Positions 1-25,135 of a stretch of DNA of 64,000 nt are shown here, one piece after another; within the stretch, counting starts at the first letter, position 1, and the number at the start of each line of letters is the position of its first letter. Under the pieces are notes generated by a model. The model saw only the letters and a list, made by a program, of their open reading frames with translations. It had not been told where the DNA came from and did no database searches. Origin of the DNA: Cristatella mucedo (taxonomy: Eukaryota; Bryozoa; Phylactolaemata; Cristatellidae). The DNA is taken from assembly GCA_009760855.2 (NCBI GenBank), contig WPIO01000061.1, positions 2,292,001 to 2,356,000 of the forward strand, in the 5' to 3' direction. Both the position numbers and the translations under genes were made by a program.

Positions 1-913
1 GGTTGTAACGCAGGAAGCTTAAGTTTCTGTAATGTGAAATTAGGCAGTCGTCCGGAGGCAGCCCTTGGGTCTCCATTTTTCTCTCACCATTCGTGCATTT
101 GCAGTAGCAAACAATACTTTTAGCCCGGTAGCATAGTGCTGTCAAAGCTCAACGAATACAATATTTTCGTCAGCAACGTTTCGGAAGACTACAGGGTATC
201 CGGCGTGAGAACTTTGACGAGAAAAGTGCTGAGATTATCAGTTAAACCCGGTCAACTTTTAGAGGCAGTTTGCCATTTTCTCAATTTTACTGCAGAGAAG
301 TCTCCCGACAACATGTGAACATACTGCTGTCACAGAGGAATTTTACTACTAAAACTCGAGAAGGAACAAGGGAGCCAGTCTGGTCAGCTCCGTGTGGAGT
401 TATTCCGAAATCCAAGTTTTTCCAGGCTATCATAAGTTCAAGACAGATATCCTCTCTTTAAATTCTTTTTGGTAGTTTGACTCAACGGGTGCTCACTAGA
501 GGTCCACAGCAAAGCTTCCCATGATCACATGTATATGTTAGTCTACCCCCAGAATAAGCAAGGTTTGGTGCCAATCCAACATGCCTAGGTCAGTACTACC
601 AAAGGACATTTTCAGGCATTACATGCCACGGGCCTAAGCAACTGAGAAGGTGTCTGACTCTTTAAGTCAGCCATAGAGCGATGAGCTACAATCTTGAGAA
701 GCCTGAAGCCCCTGGAAGTATGGCTAGTAGACCCTGCGAAGGTTGGCCAAGGAAGACCAACCGGTGGGACGACTTTCACCTGATGTTGCTGGCTCTTCGA
801 CTATGGAAGGCATCGCTCTGGGAGCGCTTTTAGTCACTGCTGACCACTAATAGTGCGGTCGTAAGCACTAGGCAGCGCCTGAGGTTTGCCAGGCATGGAA
901 TTGTGAGAAGGGT

Positions 914-1250
914 TAAATAATATTAATGAAACACTTGATATAGCACCCTCAGAGAACTCAATCTCTTTATAGGCATTTCACATCTGCTGCAAAGGAAGCA
1001 CGAGCGAATGGTTAGTGGTAGTATGCTGGATAAACAACAAGAATAACATGGTTAGGGTAGACATGCACGAGGTCAGCATGAAATTATGGTTAGTGGCTGC
1101 ATGCAGTGTCGGCACGTACAAGCACATAATGGTCGAATCACGGGGACCGACTGAATGCTCGGATAAATAGACGTGTTTTTAGTTTCTTTATAATTTCGGA
1201 CTAGTCAAGAGATGTCATGACGTGATTGGGAGTGAGTTCCCTGGCTTCGG
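914..1250 (-). mobile_element. LINE-A 3' end fragment, decayed
   Basis: Read on the minus strand this is the terminal part of the LINE-A family: the end of the reverse-transcriptase frame, the untranslated tail, and the hairpin preceding an AT-rich microsatellite. On the plus strand the recognisable words are the reversed tail (CTCAGAGAACTCAATCTC) at about 950 and the pair of tail motifs GGTTAGTGG and GACATGCAC near 1,010-1,100. It is 5'-truncated and has many substitutions. Confidence 0.7.
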
Positions 1251-1721
1251 GACCATACGAATGGTTGCCAAGCACAAAACGCAAGCTTGGGCTTAACGAG
1301 CTAAGCAGGCGAGATTGTGTCAGATGGGCCCTAGACCGATTACACTGCTGACGATTACAGTAGAGTCTTGTGGACCGGCTAGTCAAAGTTCACGATTTTC
1401 ACTTACAGAAAACCAGAAACCATGCCTAAAAGATAAGATATACCACCCTGGCCATCTTCAGCCATTCGGGGAAATTGATGGTTGAAGGCTCGTGGTTTGT
1501 GTTTACTTGCGTTACTCCGGTTTCGGAATTCTGCGCAGTATTAGATAACTTATAGATCATCATATGCACGTCGATCTAGTAAAAAATAATACGGTTCCAT
1601 TTGCTAGAGCTCTTCTGAGAAAAAATTACATCTGGCAGCAAGACCCGAGCAATGAGAAGGTTTTTTGCTGAAACACATCAAGTCATTAGTTGATCAAGTC
1701 TGAGGATGCTTTACGAAGTGT

Positions 1722-1749
1722 GTTATTATTATTATTATTATTATTATTA
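1722..1749. repeat. (ATT)n microsatellite
   Basis: Nine uninterrupted TTA/ATT triplets. The same triplet forms the tail of LINE-A and SINE-A elements in this window, so this may be the relic of a tail whose body has decayed. Confidence 0.85.
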
Positions 1750-2635
1750 AGTCAGCTGCCCGGCCTAAGTGCCATAGAAAATCTGCGGCATAGGTTGCAG
1801 CACTGTTTGTGGTCCTATTCAGTGTGTGGTACAACTCCCTAAAGATCTGTTTAGCTAATGGCTGCAGTAGTGCTTTTGAAATTTTACTTTGTGACATAAA
1901 GAGGTTGATGGACTTCGCCGTTAGAGAGGTTATTAAAACCGTGCTCGCCTGACCTCATAATAGATTATTTGTCATTAAAATAATTTTACTTGTGCAAGAT
2001 ATTAATCATGCACATATTGTACAGTGTGTAGCAATTTTTAATGCATTATTCTGAATGCTAAGGCGAAAGCCATCTGCCGGCACTAGTTGGGTGGCAGCAT
2101 ATAGGGAAGAAGAAGGAAGACCTTTGACAGGGAGTTAATATACTGCAGCCTTAGCTTTCTTCTTCTAGATGAATTGCTGTTTAAGCTTCATTACTTTCTT
2201 ATTTTAGATAATTTCCCTTTTGGACTTAGTCAAATAAAGTTAATTTTCTGCTACCGCTCATTTTGCCATTCAATTGGTCAGCCATTGCTAGCGAGTCAGC
2301 CGTGACTTCGGTTAACGAGAAATGTTTACGTTCATCATCTGCATGGTTTTATGTGACTGTAACCACTCGTAGCAAGCAATAACAAGGGTTGCAGTACAAA
2401 GGTAATGGGAAGTTTCGAAGCTGCTGACTTGTTGATTCTTGTGGTGTTCTGTTTGATTGTAGTGGGCCGAAATTTGGGTTTCTGCATCATTAGTTATTTG
2501 AAATGTCGCCAGTGTTTCTGATACCACTTGCTCTCTATGTCTGTGTGCGGGCGCACACGAGTGGTGAGAGAGAGCTGTCGTTTTCTATTTCGTTCGTATG
2601 TCATTCTCATTTGTTTGTTTTTCAATTTCGTTTAG

Positions 2636-15875
<13,240 letters not shown>

Positions 15876-16033
15876 CAAGCTGTCTTGGTGGTAACATGCA
15901 TGCGGAAAGGTGCCAGCCAGTCGTCACTTCCTTTTGTCTTGATGAATTTATCTGACGGCTGTCTCTATTGTTTGCTAGGTTTGTGGTAGTTACCGCCATC
16001 CTTCGGAGTTTGATGTGCTACTGTTTAGTACAT

Positions 16034-16039
16034 AATAAA
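16034..16039 (+). terminator. GCN1: GCN1 poly(A) signal AATAAA
   Basis: A canonical AATAAA lies 159 bp past the GCN1 stop codon, followed by a GT-rich stretch (CACGTTTTGTAATGTTCTG) about 35 bp downstream. This gives a short 3' UTR of roughly 180 bp. Confidence 0.75.
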
Positions 16040-16249
16040 GAGTTGGTTCCTATGTAAGGCCTTGGCAATCAATCACGTTTTGTAATGTTCTGATTCATTT
16101 GCACACCAGCACGAGTGGCTACTTCTGAAACATACGTTGACATTTGTATTCTGATGGATTACCGCTATTGTTTAGCAGGACTTCCAAATGCACGACTTCA
16201 TAGATCTCTGGGTATATATCCTTAGATCGAGTATCAATTTTGTCAGGAT

Positions 16250-16360
16250 TTTACCATGATAATAGCAATACATGATCAGAGAACTTAATCTCTTCCTAGG
16301 CACTTTACATTAGCTGCAAAGGAAGCACGATCGAACGACAGTTTGTAACGATAGTACAAT
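16250..16360 (-). mobile_element. LINE-A tail fragment
   Basis: Minus-strand tail: ATCAGAGAACTTAATCTCTT, then ACATTAGCTGCAAAGGAAGC. About 110 bp, 5'-truncated. Confidence 0.7.
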
Positions 16361-16989
16361 TGCGAATTATGGTCTAAGGGTAGCAGCCGTGTGGCACAGT
16401 TTTCAGGTTGTAGGTCTCGCTAATTGTCGCACCACTGCAAGTTTAGTTCGAGCGAACTCGGCACAGTGTAAAAGGCTTGAAAAAAGTCACCACGACTCCG
16501 TCTGATGTTCTTGTCGTTGCCCTACAACCAAAACCAGGGTTGCAGACCTGGTTAGGTCTGATGAATGTCGACGACTTATGGCTCGTCCTGCCCTTTTGTG
16601 GTAAGGAGCTGGTATAATTGACCCTACCTAGGCATTCTCACTCATTGCACGGTTCTGCCCTGCCTTGACTAAGACCTCATGTGCATATTCCATTGCTTTG
16701 GTGCTTTTGACTATATCATTTCCTATTTTTCTGTTGCTTAGTTCTATTGCCCACCTCATAACCTTTGTCTTGCAAGTCTTCTATGAGCTTGCTATTTTCC
16801 AGCACAATGCAAAAAATATTCAGTGATGTCTGTGTGGCGTCATCGTTTTATTTTGTCGAACTGTACTTTTCTCAGTCACTTCTCTCATCACCTTAGTTTA
16901 TCAGTTCATCATCATAATTGCTTGTTTTGTCCTTTGCTCTTCCGGTAATCTTTTCCTATCACTTCTTGCTCTCCCTGTCTGATTGACTC

Positions 16990-17330
16990 AAGCCTACTCT
17001 CAGCAACGTACCATTGCTAAAATTCGGACCTGCTTAGACAGGGATACTACATTCACATTGGTTTGTAAATTTGTGACATCCTGCCGTGACTTCTGAAGCG
17101 AACTTGTTGCTGCTCTATCGATCTGTGCAATCAATTTCGCCTCCTACCGACCCCAAATCTTTTGAACAGTTCATATGCTCCCCAAGCCTGGTACTCACTC
17201 CTGGCTTACGTCACAGATCTGAATTTACGACACATGAAGCGAAGCTAAAACCGCGCCCGTTTCTCACAGCAGTAGGTAGTTCCTTGTGATTAGTACTTTC
17301 TGCGCTTATTCGTGCTCACATTGCAAACGG
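16990..17330 (+). mobile_element. LINE-A RT fragment
   Basis: Plus-strand copy beginning CATTGCTAAAATTCGGACCT and passing through TTAGACAGGGATAC and GTGACATCCTGCCGTGACTT. It then degrades to CAGATCTGAATTTACGACAC and CGCTTATTCGTGCTCACATT. The reading frame is broken. Confidence 0.75.
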
Positions 17331-18324
17331 TAGCCAAGGTTTGCTTTTACGGTTAGCTTTACATAGAGTTAGCTTTGTAATGGGTGGCCTGACCACAGCT
17401 ATTGGTAGAGAGACACAGAATTTTCATCGGTAATCTGGCATTTTACAAAATGTTTTGCGGAATTGGTCATTTTTTAAATCAATTAAAACGCGTTAACTGT
17501 CGTTGCTATGGTGACTAATTCGCGGTCGATAAAAGTGGCTACTTGTGGCTATTCGATGATGCAGATATTGCACAGGCATCGGGGTAATGGATCCCAAATT
17601 TCTGTCTAGCTCTGGTGTAACGACGCAGTAAATAGATCTCTTGCCTAGCCGCAGCATCTGTTACCAGTCAAATTATTTTGATTCGTGGAAGCTGTTCATT
17701 CGGGTTGAATAGATTTTTTTGTCTACTATGCCTGACTACTTTCGACTTCTTAGTTATCGAAGCAAGCCTAGCTTTTGATGCCTGTCGATAGTATAATAAT
17801 AATAATAATACATTTTACATTTGTATAGCATCCTCTCAAGTACTCGATGGAGGCAGTAAGGAATAGTACTGGAGGCGACACATTTATTTACCGTAGCTAA
17901 CTAGCAGATCCTTAATGACCTGCCCTATTTTGTTTAATAGTAGTTTTCACTGTCGGAAAAGTAAACCAAAAGACAGTACGCTGCATGTTAAGGCTGGTCA
18001 GTAATCCTTGTCAAAACCAGTTGTGAAACATAATTGAACTCATCAACAAAGAGTCGTACTCCACTGGAGAAGAAGCGTAGTGAACTTATAAAACGCAATC
18101 AATGCCACTAACACTCAAAAGTCATCAATATGACTTATTCTGTCTCTCACACGTGTCATAATTACGCATACATTAAATTCACTTGGAATGATGCAAACAT
18201 TCGCGACAAGAACTAAGCCTGGTGGAGACTTTCATGGCGGTAGGGAAAATAAGCGGCTGCATTTTTCTTTCATGTCGAAAACCAACGAAGCAGTCTGTTA
18301 TTTTGTTCTCGGTTATATTAATAA

Positions 18325-18410
18325 TAATAATGTATTTGATGTAGCGCCCTCAGAGAACTCAATCTCTTTCTTTCTAGGCACTTGCCATTTGCTGATTATA
18401 ACATTGAGTT
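18325..18410 (-). mobile_element. LINE-A tail fragment
   Basis: AATAATAATAATG tail followed on the plus strand by TAGCGCCCTCAGAGAACTCA and a duplicated TTTCTTTCTAGGCAC. Truncated after about 80 bp. Confidence 0.7.
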
Positions 18411-19843
18411 GTGTTTCTAGCTCCAACGAGAGCTAAATTTCTTTCTAGGCGTTTTAACTTCGCTACTGAAAAGGAAGCTCACCTGCTCGATTGTGTAACT
18501 AATACGAACAATGGCAGCATCCTTAAGCAAGTGATACAGCATTAACAATTACAAAGTGTAGGTTAGAGGAGCAGGTGAGCCTTTAGTTTCTCCTTCAATG
18601 AAGTTTCTAGATATCGCCATTTGCGTCAGAAGACGGGATTGTCAACTAACGAATTGGTTTTGGTTAGAGTGGCAGAGGCAAGGGGTGTGGCCCATGCGAG
18701 AGAGACTCTAGAAGTAAAACAAGATCATTAATTCAGAACCATAGAATGTAGACCAAAAAATGGGTGACAGAACCCTTAGGTTGATGATTGCCATTGGGAA
18801 ACACACTGGCTGCCTATTTTTGTAACACCCGTAAGCGTCCTGTGGTCCGTCGATATTTTGAAGTAGCTGCTTTACTTGCATCCGCCGCCAAAAGCCTCTC
18901 ACATTATTACTCATTCATGGGTTGCGACAGATGTTGCAGCAGCCCATTTGTGAGGGTTAACCTTATTTGCTTGGACCCTCATAAGTTACCGGATGTGCTC
19001 TGTGGTTCCGACCTCTGTACGAATAATGTATCTGCAGCTTGACACCTAGTTCGAAATCAGATATGTACTTGTCATATTCATTCACGCAGTGCACGGCTTT
19101 TCGGCTCGAGAACGTCGGTGAAATTCAAAGCCCAGTCTTCAACGCCTTTTGTTGAACTTGTCACGGAAGTCAAACGCAGCCTCGATCGCTAGAGCGCTTG
19201 ACTGATAATTTAGTGGCTGTCGAACTGTTTCCCATTTCAAGATTCTTTTCCGGCACTCTGTTCTAAGCCAGGTGGACTGCGGTCGCCCTTCGTTTTGAAA
19301 TTACTTACCTGCAATTAGGCAGACATGCCTACGGATCTGACATGTGGAGCCTAGCTCAAGGTTCTTTGTAGTAGGGTCATAGAGGTCGTACACACGAGCC
19401 GTTGGGAGCCGACGACCTTTAAAGAGATGGGCTCGGGATCTTTGAGCTTCAAGCATGAATTTCAACATAAATGTTTAGCAGCAACATAGCACTATGACTG
19501 TGCTGCAAGCAGAGTAAAACATCCGGCCTAGGTTAGGAGATCTGTTGCAGTATCCTCCGGTGACATCGTAGCAACAATTAAGGCTTTTAAAAACGGCTCC
19601 ATTTGCAGATTCACTGGGAAACTTATCTTGTGTCTCCGGGGTGGACCCAAGTAGTCCCGATAATAGCTACGGTTTCTGATGCTTCAGTTTATTAAGGGGT
19701 CCCAAAGCCATTCAAATCGGCCATCGGCCGACCCATTATGTGACGCATGGATCGCGTATCGGATTACAAGCTTCGTGCTGACTACGGCTCAGTCTCCCGT
19801 GTTCTCTCTGTTAAAGACTTTCCAAAAATTGTCGCTGTAACTC

Positions 19844-19844
<1 letters not shown>

Positions 19845-19888
<44 letters not shown>
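19845..19888. repeat. (TA)n microsatellite
   Basis: About 22 TA units flanked on both sides by the same 8-mer TAACTCGT (19,838-19,845 and 19,887-19,894). Confidence 0.95.
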
Positions 19889-19889
<1 letters not shown>

Positions 19890-20004
19890 CTCGTGTGGTA
19901 CATTTATCTAATTTTTATATCAAAGAACTTTTAGTCGGGATTCCAGCCACACGGAACCACTGAAACTGCCACCCTCCCAGTGACTAGCCCCATAATAAAT
20001 AAAG

Positions 20005-20521
20005 GAGACGGTCGTAATGTAATGTTTCTCCGTCTGTAACTCCACAAAGCCACTAAAGCTATGTGGGTGTTACGCAGGAGAGAGTTGTTTATAGCGTACT
20101 CCCAGCCTAAGTGACTTTCGGTACGCACTTGACAGCCAACAGACTTTATCTTACGCAGCAAAGACATAGTCACAAGCACAGCGGAGAGTCAGTATAGCAG
20201 CCGAGATAGAGAGTAGCATGGAAGTAGCAGCACAAGACGGCTGGTAAGGATGTGCCATAATCGGCAGCAGGACGTTAGACTCGTTGCGTATGAGTTGTGT
20301 AAGTGAGTTTCACAGTTTAGGACCTATAGAACCAAAGCTTCTGTCGCCAATGGTCATTAAGCAAAGGAATGAAATGGCTAATGTATTGTCCCTGCAGGAC
20401 CTGAGGGCACGAGGGGGTTGAAACTAGTGAAGCAGTTCACCCAGGTACACAAAAGTCAAGCCGTGGTGGGCCTTGTGGGTCAGTGTAAGAACTTTTCTCT
20501 GTATCCATTGATCAGCCGGTA
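20005..20521 (-). mobile_element. LINE-B copy, 3' part of an interrupted element
   Basis: Minus-strand LINE-B from its 3' end (TAATGTTTCTCCGTCTGTAAC on the plus strand) into the RT C-terminal region (GTGGGCCTTGTGGGTCAG). It stops at GATCAGCCGGTAGCCG, and the continuation reappears at 21,663 after a LINE-A insertion. Confidence 0.85.
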
Positions 20522-21015
20522 GCCGTATAATAATAATAATAATAATAATAATGCACTTGATAAGGCATCCTCAGAGAACTCAATCTCTGAGGAAGGTGCT
20601 TTACATTTGCTGCAAAGGGAAACGCGATTGAATCATGAGTAATATCATGCTTGATAAACAACATGAACAACGTGGTTAGGGGTGACATGGACAGAGTCAG
20701 CATGTAAGAGTGGATAGTGGCAGCATGCACAGTTTCAGCACGCACAAGCACATGAAGGACGAATCATAGGGACCCACTAAATGCTGTCCTAAATAGGTGT
20801 GTTTTAAGTTCTCTTTAAACGTGTCAAGTCAGGGGATGTTCTGCCGCAAGTCGGGAGGGAGTTCCAGGCTTTGGAAGCATACGAACTAAATGCACGGTCT
20901 CCGAAGGATTTGAGGTTTGTACGAGGTAGTGGTAAACTGTTGGATTCCGAAAAGCGGTTGATACGATGCTTGGCCTAATGGGAGAGTAGATCTGAGAGAT
21001 AGGCTGGAGCCAAAG
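20522..21015 (-). mobile_element. LINE-A, left arm of an inverted pair
   Basis: Minus-strand LINE-A beginning with (ATA)n tail and hairpin at about 20,525-20,600. It covers the 3' UTR and the last ~60 codons of the RT, ending at GGCTGGAGCCAAAGAATGAAG. It is fused head-to-head with the plus-strand copy that follows. Confidence 0.87.
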
Positions 21016-21662
21016 AATGAAGAAAGCCATGCAAAACTCTGCAGCTAGGCTTGTCTGTCGTGAGCGTCGCAGTTGCCACATTACTCCACTTCTCGCCGAC
21101 CTGCACTGGCTACCAGTGAGGCAACGGATTGACTTCAAGGTTTTGTCGCTCACTTTTAGGTCTCTTCATTTTATGGCTCCAGCCTATCTTTCAGGTATAC
21201 TACCCCATCAAGCCAAGCATCGTACCACCCGCTTTTCGGAATCCAACAGTCTGGAAATACCTCGTACAAGCCTTAAATCCTTTGGAGACCGTGCATTCAG
21301 CTCGTATGCTCCCAAAGCCTGGAACTCCCTCCCAACCTGCGTCAGAACATCCCATGACCTGACCACATTTAAAAGAAACTTAAAAACTCACCTATTAAGG
21401 ACAGCATTTAGTGGGTCCCTGTGATTCGTCTTTGATGTGCTTATGCGTGCTGACACTGTGCATGCTGCCACTAACCACATTTGCATGCTGACCCTGTGCA
21501 TGTCACCCCTAACCATATTATTCATTTTGTTTGTTTTTCAAGCATGATTTTACTTACTATTCAATTGCATATCACTTTGCAGCAAATGTAAAGCGCCTAG
21601 AAAGAGATTAAGTTCTCTGAGGGCGCTTTATCAAGTGCAATATTATTGTTATTACGGTTATT
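21016..21662 (+). mobile_element. LINE-A, right arm of an inverted pair
   Basis: Plus-strand LINE-A with a 135-codon open RT remnant (21,017-21,424) carrying [20 protein letters not shown] and SYAPKAWNSLP. The 3' UTR, the perfect terminal hairpin AGCGCC...GGCGCT at 21,592-21,627, and an ATT-rich tail follow. It is very similar to the tail at 48.03-48.25 kb. Confidence 0.9.
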
Positions 21663-22060
21663 ATTATCCAAGCTCTTTAAGCAAAGGAGGCACGTGGTCA
21701 TGCCTCTTGGATTCGTAAACGAGCCTTGCAGCCGTATTCATAGCCAGCTGCTATGGCTTAATGGTTTTTTCAGTAGCCAGCCATAAAAAGAGTTACAATA
21801 ATGTAACTGTGAGTCAAAACCGTGGAGCTAGTCAAATTTTTTCTAGCCAGCGTGGAAGACAAGGGCAAAGCCTTCTAGTCCAGCCTCATTCTCGAGGTGT
21901 CCTACGAGTAAACGTTCCGCTTTTCGCCATTTAGTATAAGGAAATTTTCCAACATCCAGGATCGATTGTCTGCAAGGCAAGCATTTATTTTATCCGTCAT
22001 TGAAGCAGATCCCGACTGTTTTCAATGGTAAATACAGCTGAGTATTTTCAGCATAAAATT
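21663..22060 (-). mobile_element. LINE-B copy, 5' continuation
   Basis: Minus-strand LINE-B resuming with TCCAAGCTCTTTAAGCAAAG and CTTGCAGCCGTATTCATAG. These align to the 23.9-kb copy exactly where the 20,005-20,521 segment stops. The far end (GTCTGCAAGGCAAGCATTTA) matches the 51.6-kb copy. Confidence 0.8.
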
Positions 22061-22655
22061 CAGTGAGAGATTATTAAATCTACAATCCGAAATAGAACGC
22101 TTCGATATGTCGATCCGAGGCTCTAATCCCCCTCATTATGTGCGGATTCTACTTATGAAAGTACTGGTTTATTTTTAGATGGGTTCTAAAAGGCTAAATG
22201 CCTAAGACCTCTCAACGGTGAGTTTCAGTGTCACCCTAATGAGGCATGCCTGTCGTTCCTAAAGGGAGCGCAAGAGCATTTCCGTACGATACGCCTTCAA
22301 CGTGCCGGTTCAGGCTAGCTCTAGAGTTGGCTACATTGCTGGAAGGGAATTTCGAAGCATACCATGCATATTTGCTACGTATAGGATTTAGCAAGCAATC
22401 GAGAGTAGAAATCTTTGAAAGCTTCTTTTGGGAGTCGGTTCTTTTGAGAAGATGTAAGCTTTGATGGAGTCATCCAAGTCATAATTCCTCGATGCTTACT
22501 TGTGAGCTCAGCTATGTAGCTTCTTAAATAGGCGTGACCTACCGATATTAAATGTAGCACATCGCCCTTGGTTTTTCCCAACGCTCCAGGTTGGTCTGCT
22601 AAGACATCGCAGAGCGGCAGGATGGGCGCTACGTCTTCAATAAGGTGTACATGGT
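22061..22655. other. Unassigned intergenic stretch
   Basis: No repeat or gene recognised. Reading frames of 72-96 codons on either strand have no recognisable domain. Confidence 0.5.
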
Positions 22656-22832
22656 CTTCGTACACTCGGTAAAGGCGGCTGCTTTCATGACCTCGGTTCC
22701 GAGGTCGTGGGTTTGATTCCAGCGGTGGGCGATTCTTTATCGCCTCTGCAAGCGGTAGTGATAGCCGTAAAGGCTCTTCTGTCGCTATACAAAAAGAGGC
22801 TGTTTAGTCAGCTAGGATTTTTTTTCGGTACG
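22656..22832 (+). mobile_element. SINE-B copy
   Basis: tRNA-like head ACTCGGTAAAGGCGGCTGC and B box GGTTTGATTCC (22,710-22,720). The family body follows (GCGGTGGGCGATTC and AGGCTCTTCTGTCGCTATAC), ending AGTCAGCTAGGATTTTTTTT. Confidence 0.88.
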
Positions 22833-23352
22833 AAACCCATAGCTTCCCGTTGACGGATGATATCTTCATAAAGGCTTATTAGGAAAATTGTAGGCACTGC
22901 CAATCTTTAATAATAATTATTTACATATCGCAGCGGAGTTGTAACGAAGAGGCAGGATGTAAGCTATTTCTGAGCACAAAAATTTAACGATTTCAAGGAA
23001 AACATTTGGAAGAAAGCAGATCTCTTGCCGCCTTGCGAAACCACCATGGCAAGGAAAACTACGATCTGTGGTGGTAGACTTCTATAAAAACACTTTCGCG
23101 CCCACTCAAAGTCAATTTTCAGAATCTTCTCTAAGACGTTCCAAACTACCGGCCTGGATGAGTGGTGTCTGTGCAAAAGATACAGGCGACACCGAGGGCT
23201 GAATTTATTTGTGAGACTCAGGCTAAATATGGAAAACAGCGATGGACCGCTTACAGCCTCCAGCAAAGCTCCGATACTGACTGACCTGCTTGCTGAGACC
23301 ACCGTTGCTCGACACGCACGCAATTCGGTTAGCCCGGTCCGACACGAGCCTG

Positions 23353-24000
23353 CAGTATGTAATGTATCTCCGTCAGTAACTCCACAAAGTCATACAGACC
23401 ATGTGGGTGTTACGCAGGAGAGTTTTGTATAGCGCACTCACAGCCTAAGCGGCTTTCGGTACGCATTCGGTAGCCAACAGACTTCGTCTCACGCAACAAA
23501 GAGAAAGTGGGAAGCATAGCAGAGTCAGGAGAGCAGTTGAGGTAGTGAGTAGCATAGAAGTATCAGTTCAGGACCGCTGAAAAAGATGTGCCATAGTCGG
23601 CAGTTGGAGAGTAGATGTCGTTGCGTAAGAATTGTGGAAGCGAGTTCCACAGTCTAGGACCTGCAGAGCTAAAGCTTCTGTCGCCAACTGTTTTTAAGCG
23701 GAGGAATGGGACAGCTAATTTATTGTCCACACAGGACCTGAGGGCGCGAACAGGCTGAAACTGATGTAGCAGTTCAGCTAGATACGAAGGAGCCAAGCCG
23801 TGGCGGGCCTTGTGGGTCAGCGTAAAAACTTTGCTCTGTATCCTTTGCTCAACCGGCAACCATCCTAGCTCTTTCAGCAAAGGTGACACGTGCTCAAACC
23901 GCTGGGACTTGAAGACCAGCCTTGCAGCCATATTCATAGTCCGCTGTAGTGGCATAATAGCTTTCTTTGGTAGCCCAGCCAAAAGGGAATTAGTATGCTA
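23353..24000 (-). mobile_element. LINE-B copy with open RT C-terminus
   Basis: Minus strand. The 3' end is at TATGTAATGTATCTCCGTCAG (plus-strand reading). A 139-codon uninterrupted stretch at 23,563-23,982 contains MNMAARLVFKSQRFEHVSPL, LGWLPVEQR and DRSFSSAGPRLWNSLPQ, the C-terminal block of a CR1/L2-like reverse transcriptase. This is the best-preserved LINE-B coding remnant. Catalytic motifs are absent because of 5' truncation. Confidence 0.88.
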
Positions 24001-24657
24001 ACATACCATCACAGTTACCTCCGTAACTTGAGCTGTTTTGCTGATTCATCGAGCATTTTCTTCTAGACCAGACGCATAAAAACTACGATGGAGCCTGCAA
24101 GCAAGCTTTCTCTAATTTACCAAATGGCAAAAGGATCTTTTAATATAGCCACCATGCAGCTATTAGTTCGTTGCGAATGGTGTATAGCCGCGGAAATTTC
24201 GTACTGCCATTCGAACTGAGAGTCAAGTAGAACAAACTACGCTCGGGCTGATGTTGACGCTAGGCTACTGCTGCCGGTGAGGCTGCTGGGGCCGTTGGAC
24301 GTCCGGCCCTTGTTCGGAGACGCCTTTCGCGAAGATGGGTTGGAGGGAGGGGTGCTCTAAGGACCCCTCCATCTTTGCAGTGGGCTCGGCGAAGGCTCAT
24401 GGTCCGGTCAGCTGGTGCGGGGGCGAGCTGCTGGCGGCGCTTGAGGAAGGGTTCGCTACTGGCCCGTTGGTGTTTAGGGGAAGTTGTTGTAGGTCAAGGC
24501 TGCACGGTTAGCCCGCCGGCTGGCGGTGTGGGGGACTTCTCGGCCGACGTGGCTGAGGGGGCGGGGTGGTGGGAGTTTCGCGGCTGGACCTAACCTGCGG
24601 CCAGTCAGCACTAGAGTGCAAGGTGAGGCGCTGAGAGGGTGAGAGGCGATTAGCCGC

Positions 24658-24815
24658 AATGGCACACTAGGTAAGGTGGTTGCTTTTCACGACGTCGGTC
24701 CCGTTATCGCGGGTTCGAATCCTGCGGTGGGCAATCCTGTATTGCCACTGCAAGCGGTGTTGATAGCCGTCAAGACTCTTCTGTCTCTATGCAAAAGAGA
24801 CTGTTAAATCTGCTA
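24658..24815 (+). mobile_element. SINE-B copy, well preserved
   Basis: Head GGCACACTAGGTAAGGTGG, perfect B box GGTTCGAATCC at 24,712-24,722, then GCGGTGGGCAATCC and GACTCTTCTGTCTCTATGCA. It ends TTAAATCTGCTAGTATTTTTG. It is the clearest reference copy of the family in the window. Confidence 0.9.
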
Positions 24816-25110
24816 GTATTTTTGTTGTTAAGAGGACTGCCGAGAATTTTAATGGACCTCCGGTCCTCGAGCACCCGTCTACCGACGCCCGCACTTAGAA
24901 AGCATCGGGTGGACTTAAAAAGTATGTACATCAGAGACTTTACAGTGACGCGGCACTTGGCGTGATCAAGCCGCCTTTCCCACCACTTACGCCGGTGCCT
25001 CGAACCCTTAGCAAATTGCCTCGAGTGCGGGAGACTTAGCTTTTTCTTTTGATTTTACAAAAGCGTCTAACCGAGGAGGAGAACTTGCATACGACACGAG
25101 TGCACGTCTT

Positions 25111-25135
25111 CTAATAGCAGCTTTCTTGCTATTAG
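25111..25135. other. Short perfect hairpin
   Basis: CTAATAGCA and TGCTATTAG form a 9-bp perfect stem around a 7-base loop. No run of T follows. Function unknown. Confidence 0.5.

Larger units (their letters stand above)
1..2635 (+). other. GCN1: Upstream GCN1 intron sequence
   Basis: No reading frame here matches the HEAT-repeat segment that should precede the first visible exon, so the stretch is read as the 3' part of a GCN1 intron. It ends in a pyrimidine-rich tract and TTTAG at 2,631-2,635. It holds a decayed minus-strand LINE-A tail, an ATT microsatellite, and otherwise AT-rich sequence in which I see nothing. A missed small upstream exon cannot be excluded. Confidence 0.7.
16060..19840. 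other. Intergenic, low information
   Basis: Region downstream of GCN1. It holds LINE-A scraps at 16,250-16,360 (minus), 16,990-17,330 (plus) and 18,325-18,410 (minus), and an AAT microsatellite at 17,794-17,810. Nothing else is recognised, and the frames are short and composition-driven. Confidence 0.6.

Noticed and set aside
24660-24735. Possible tRNA gene with a perfect B box
   Set aside because: No cloverleaf with a paired acceptor stem is evident, and the same head plus body recurs at 22.7, 33.0 and 62.9 kb, so it is a SINE head.
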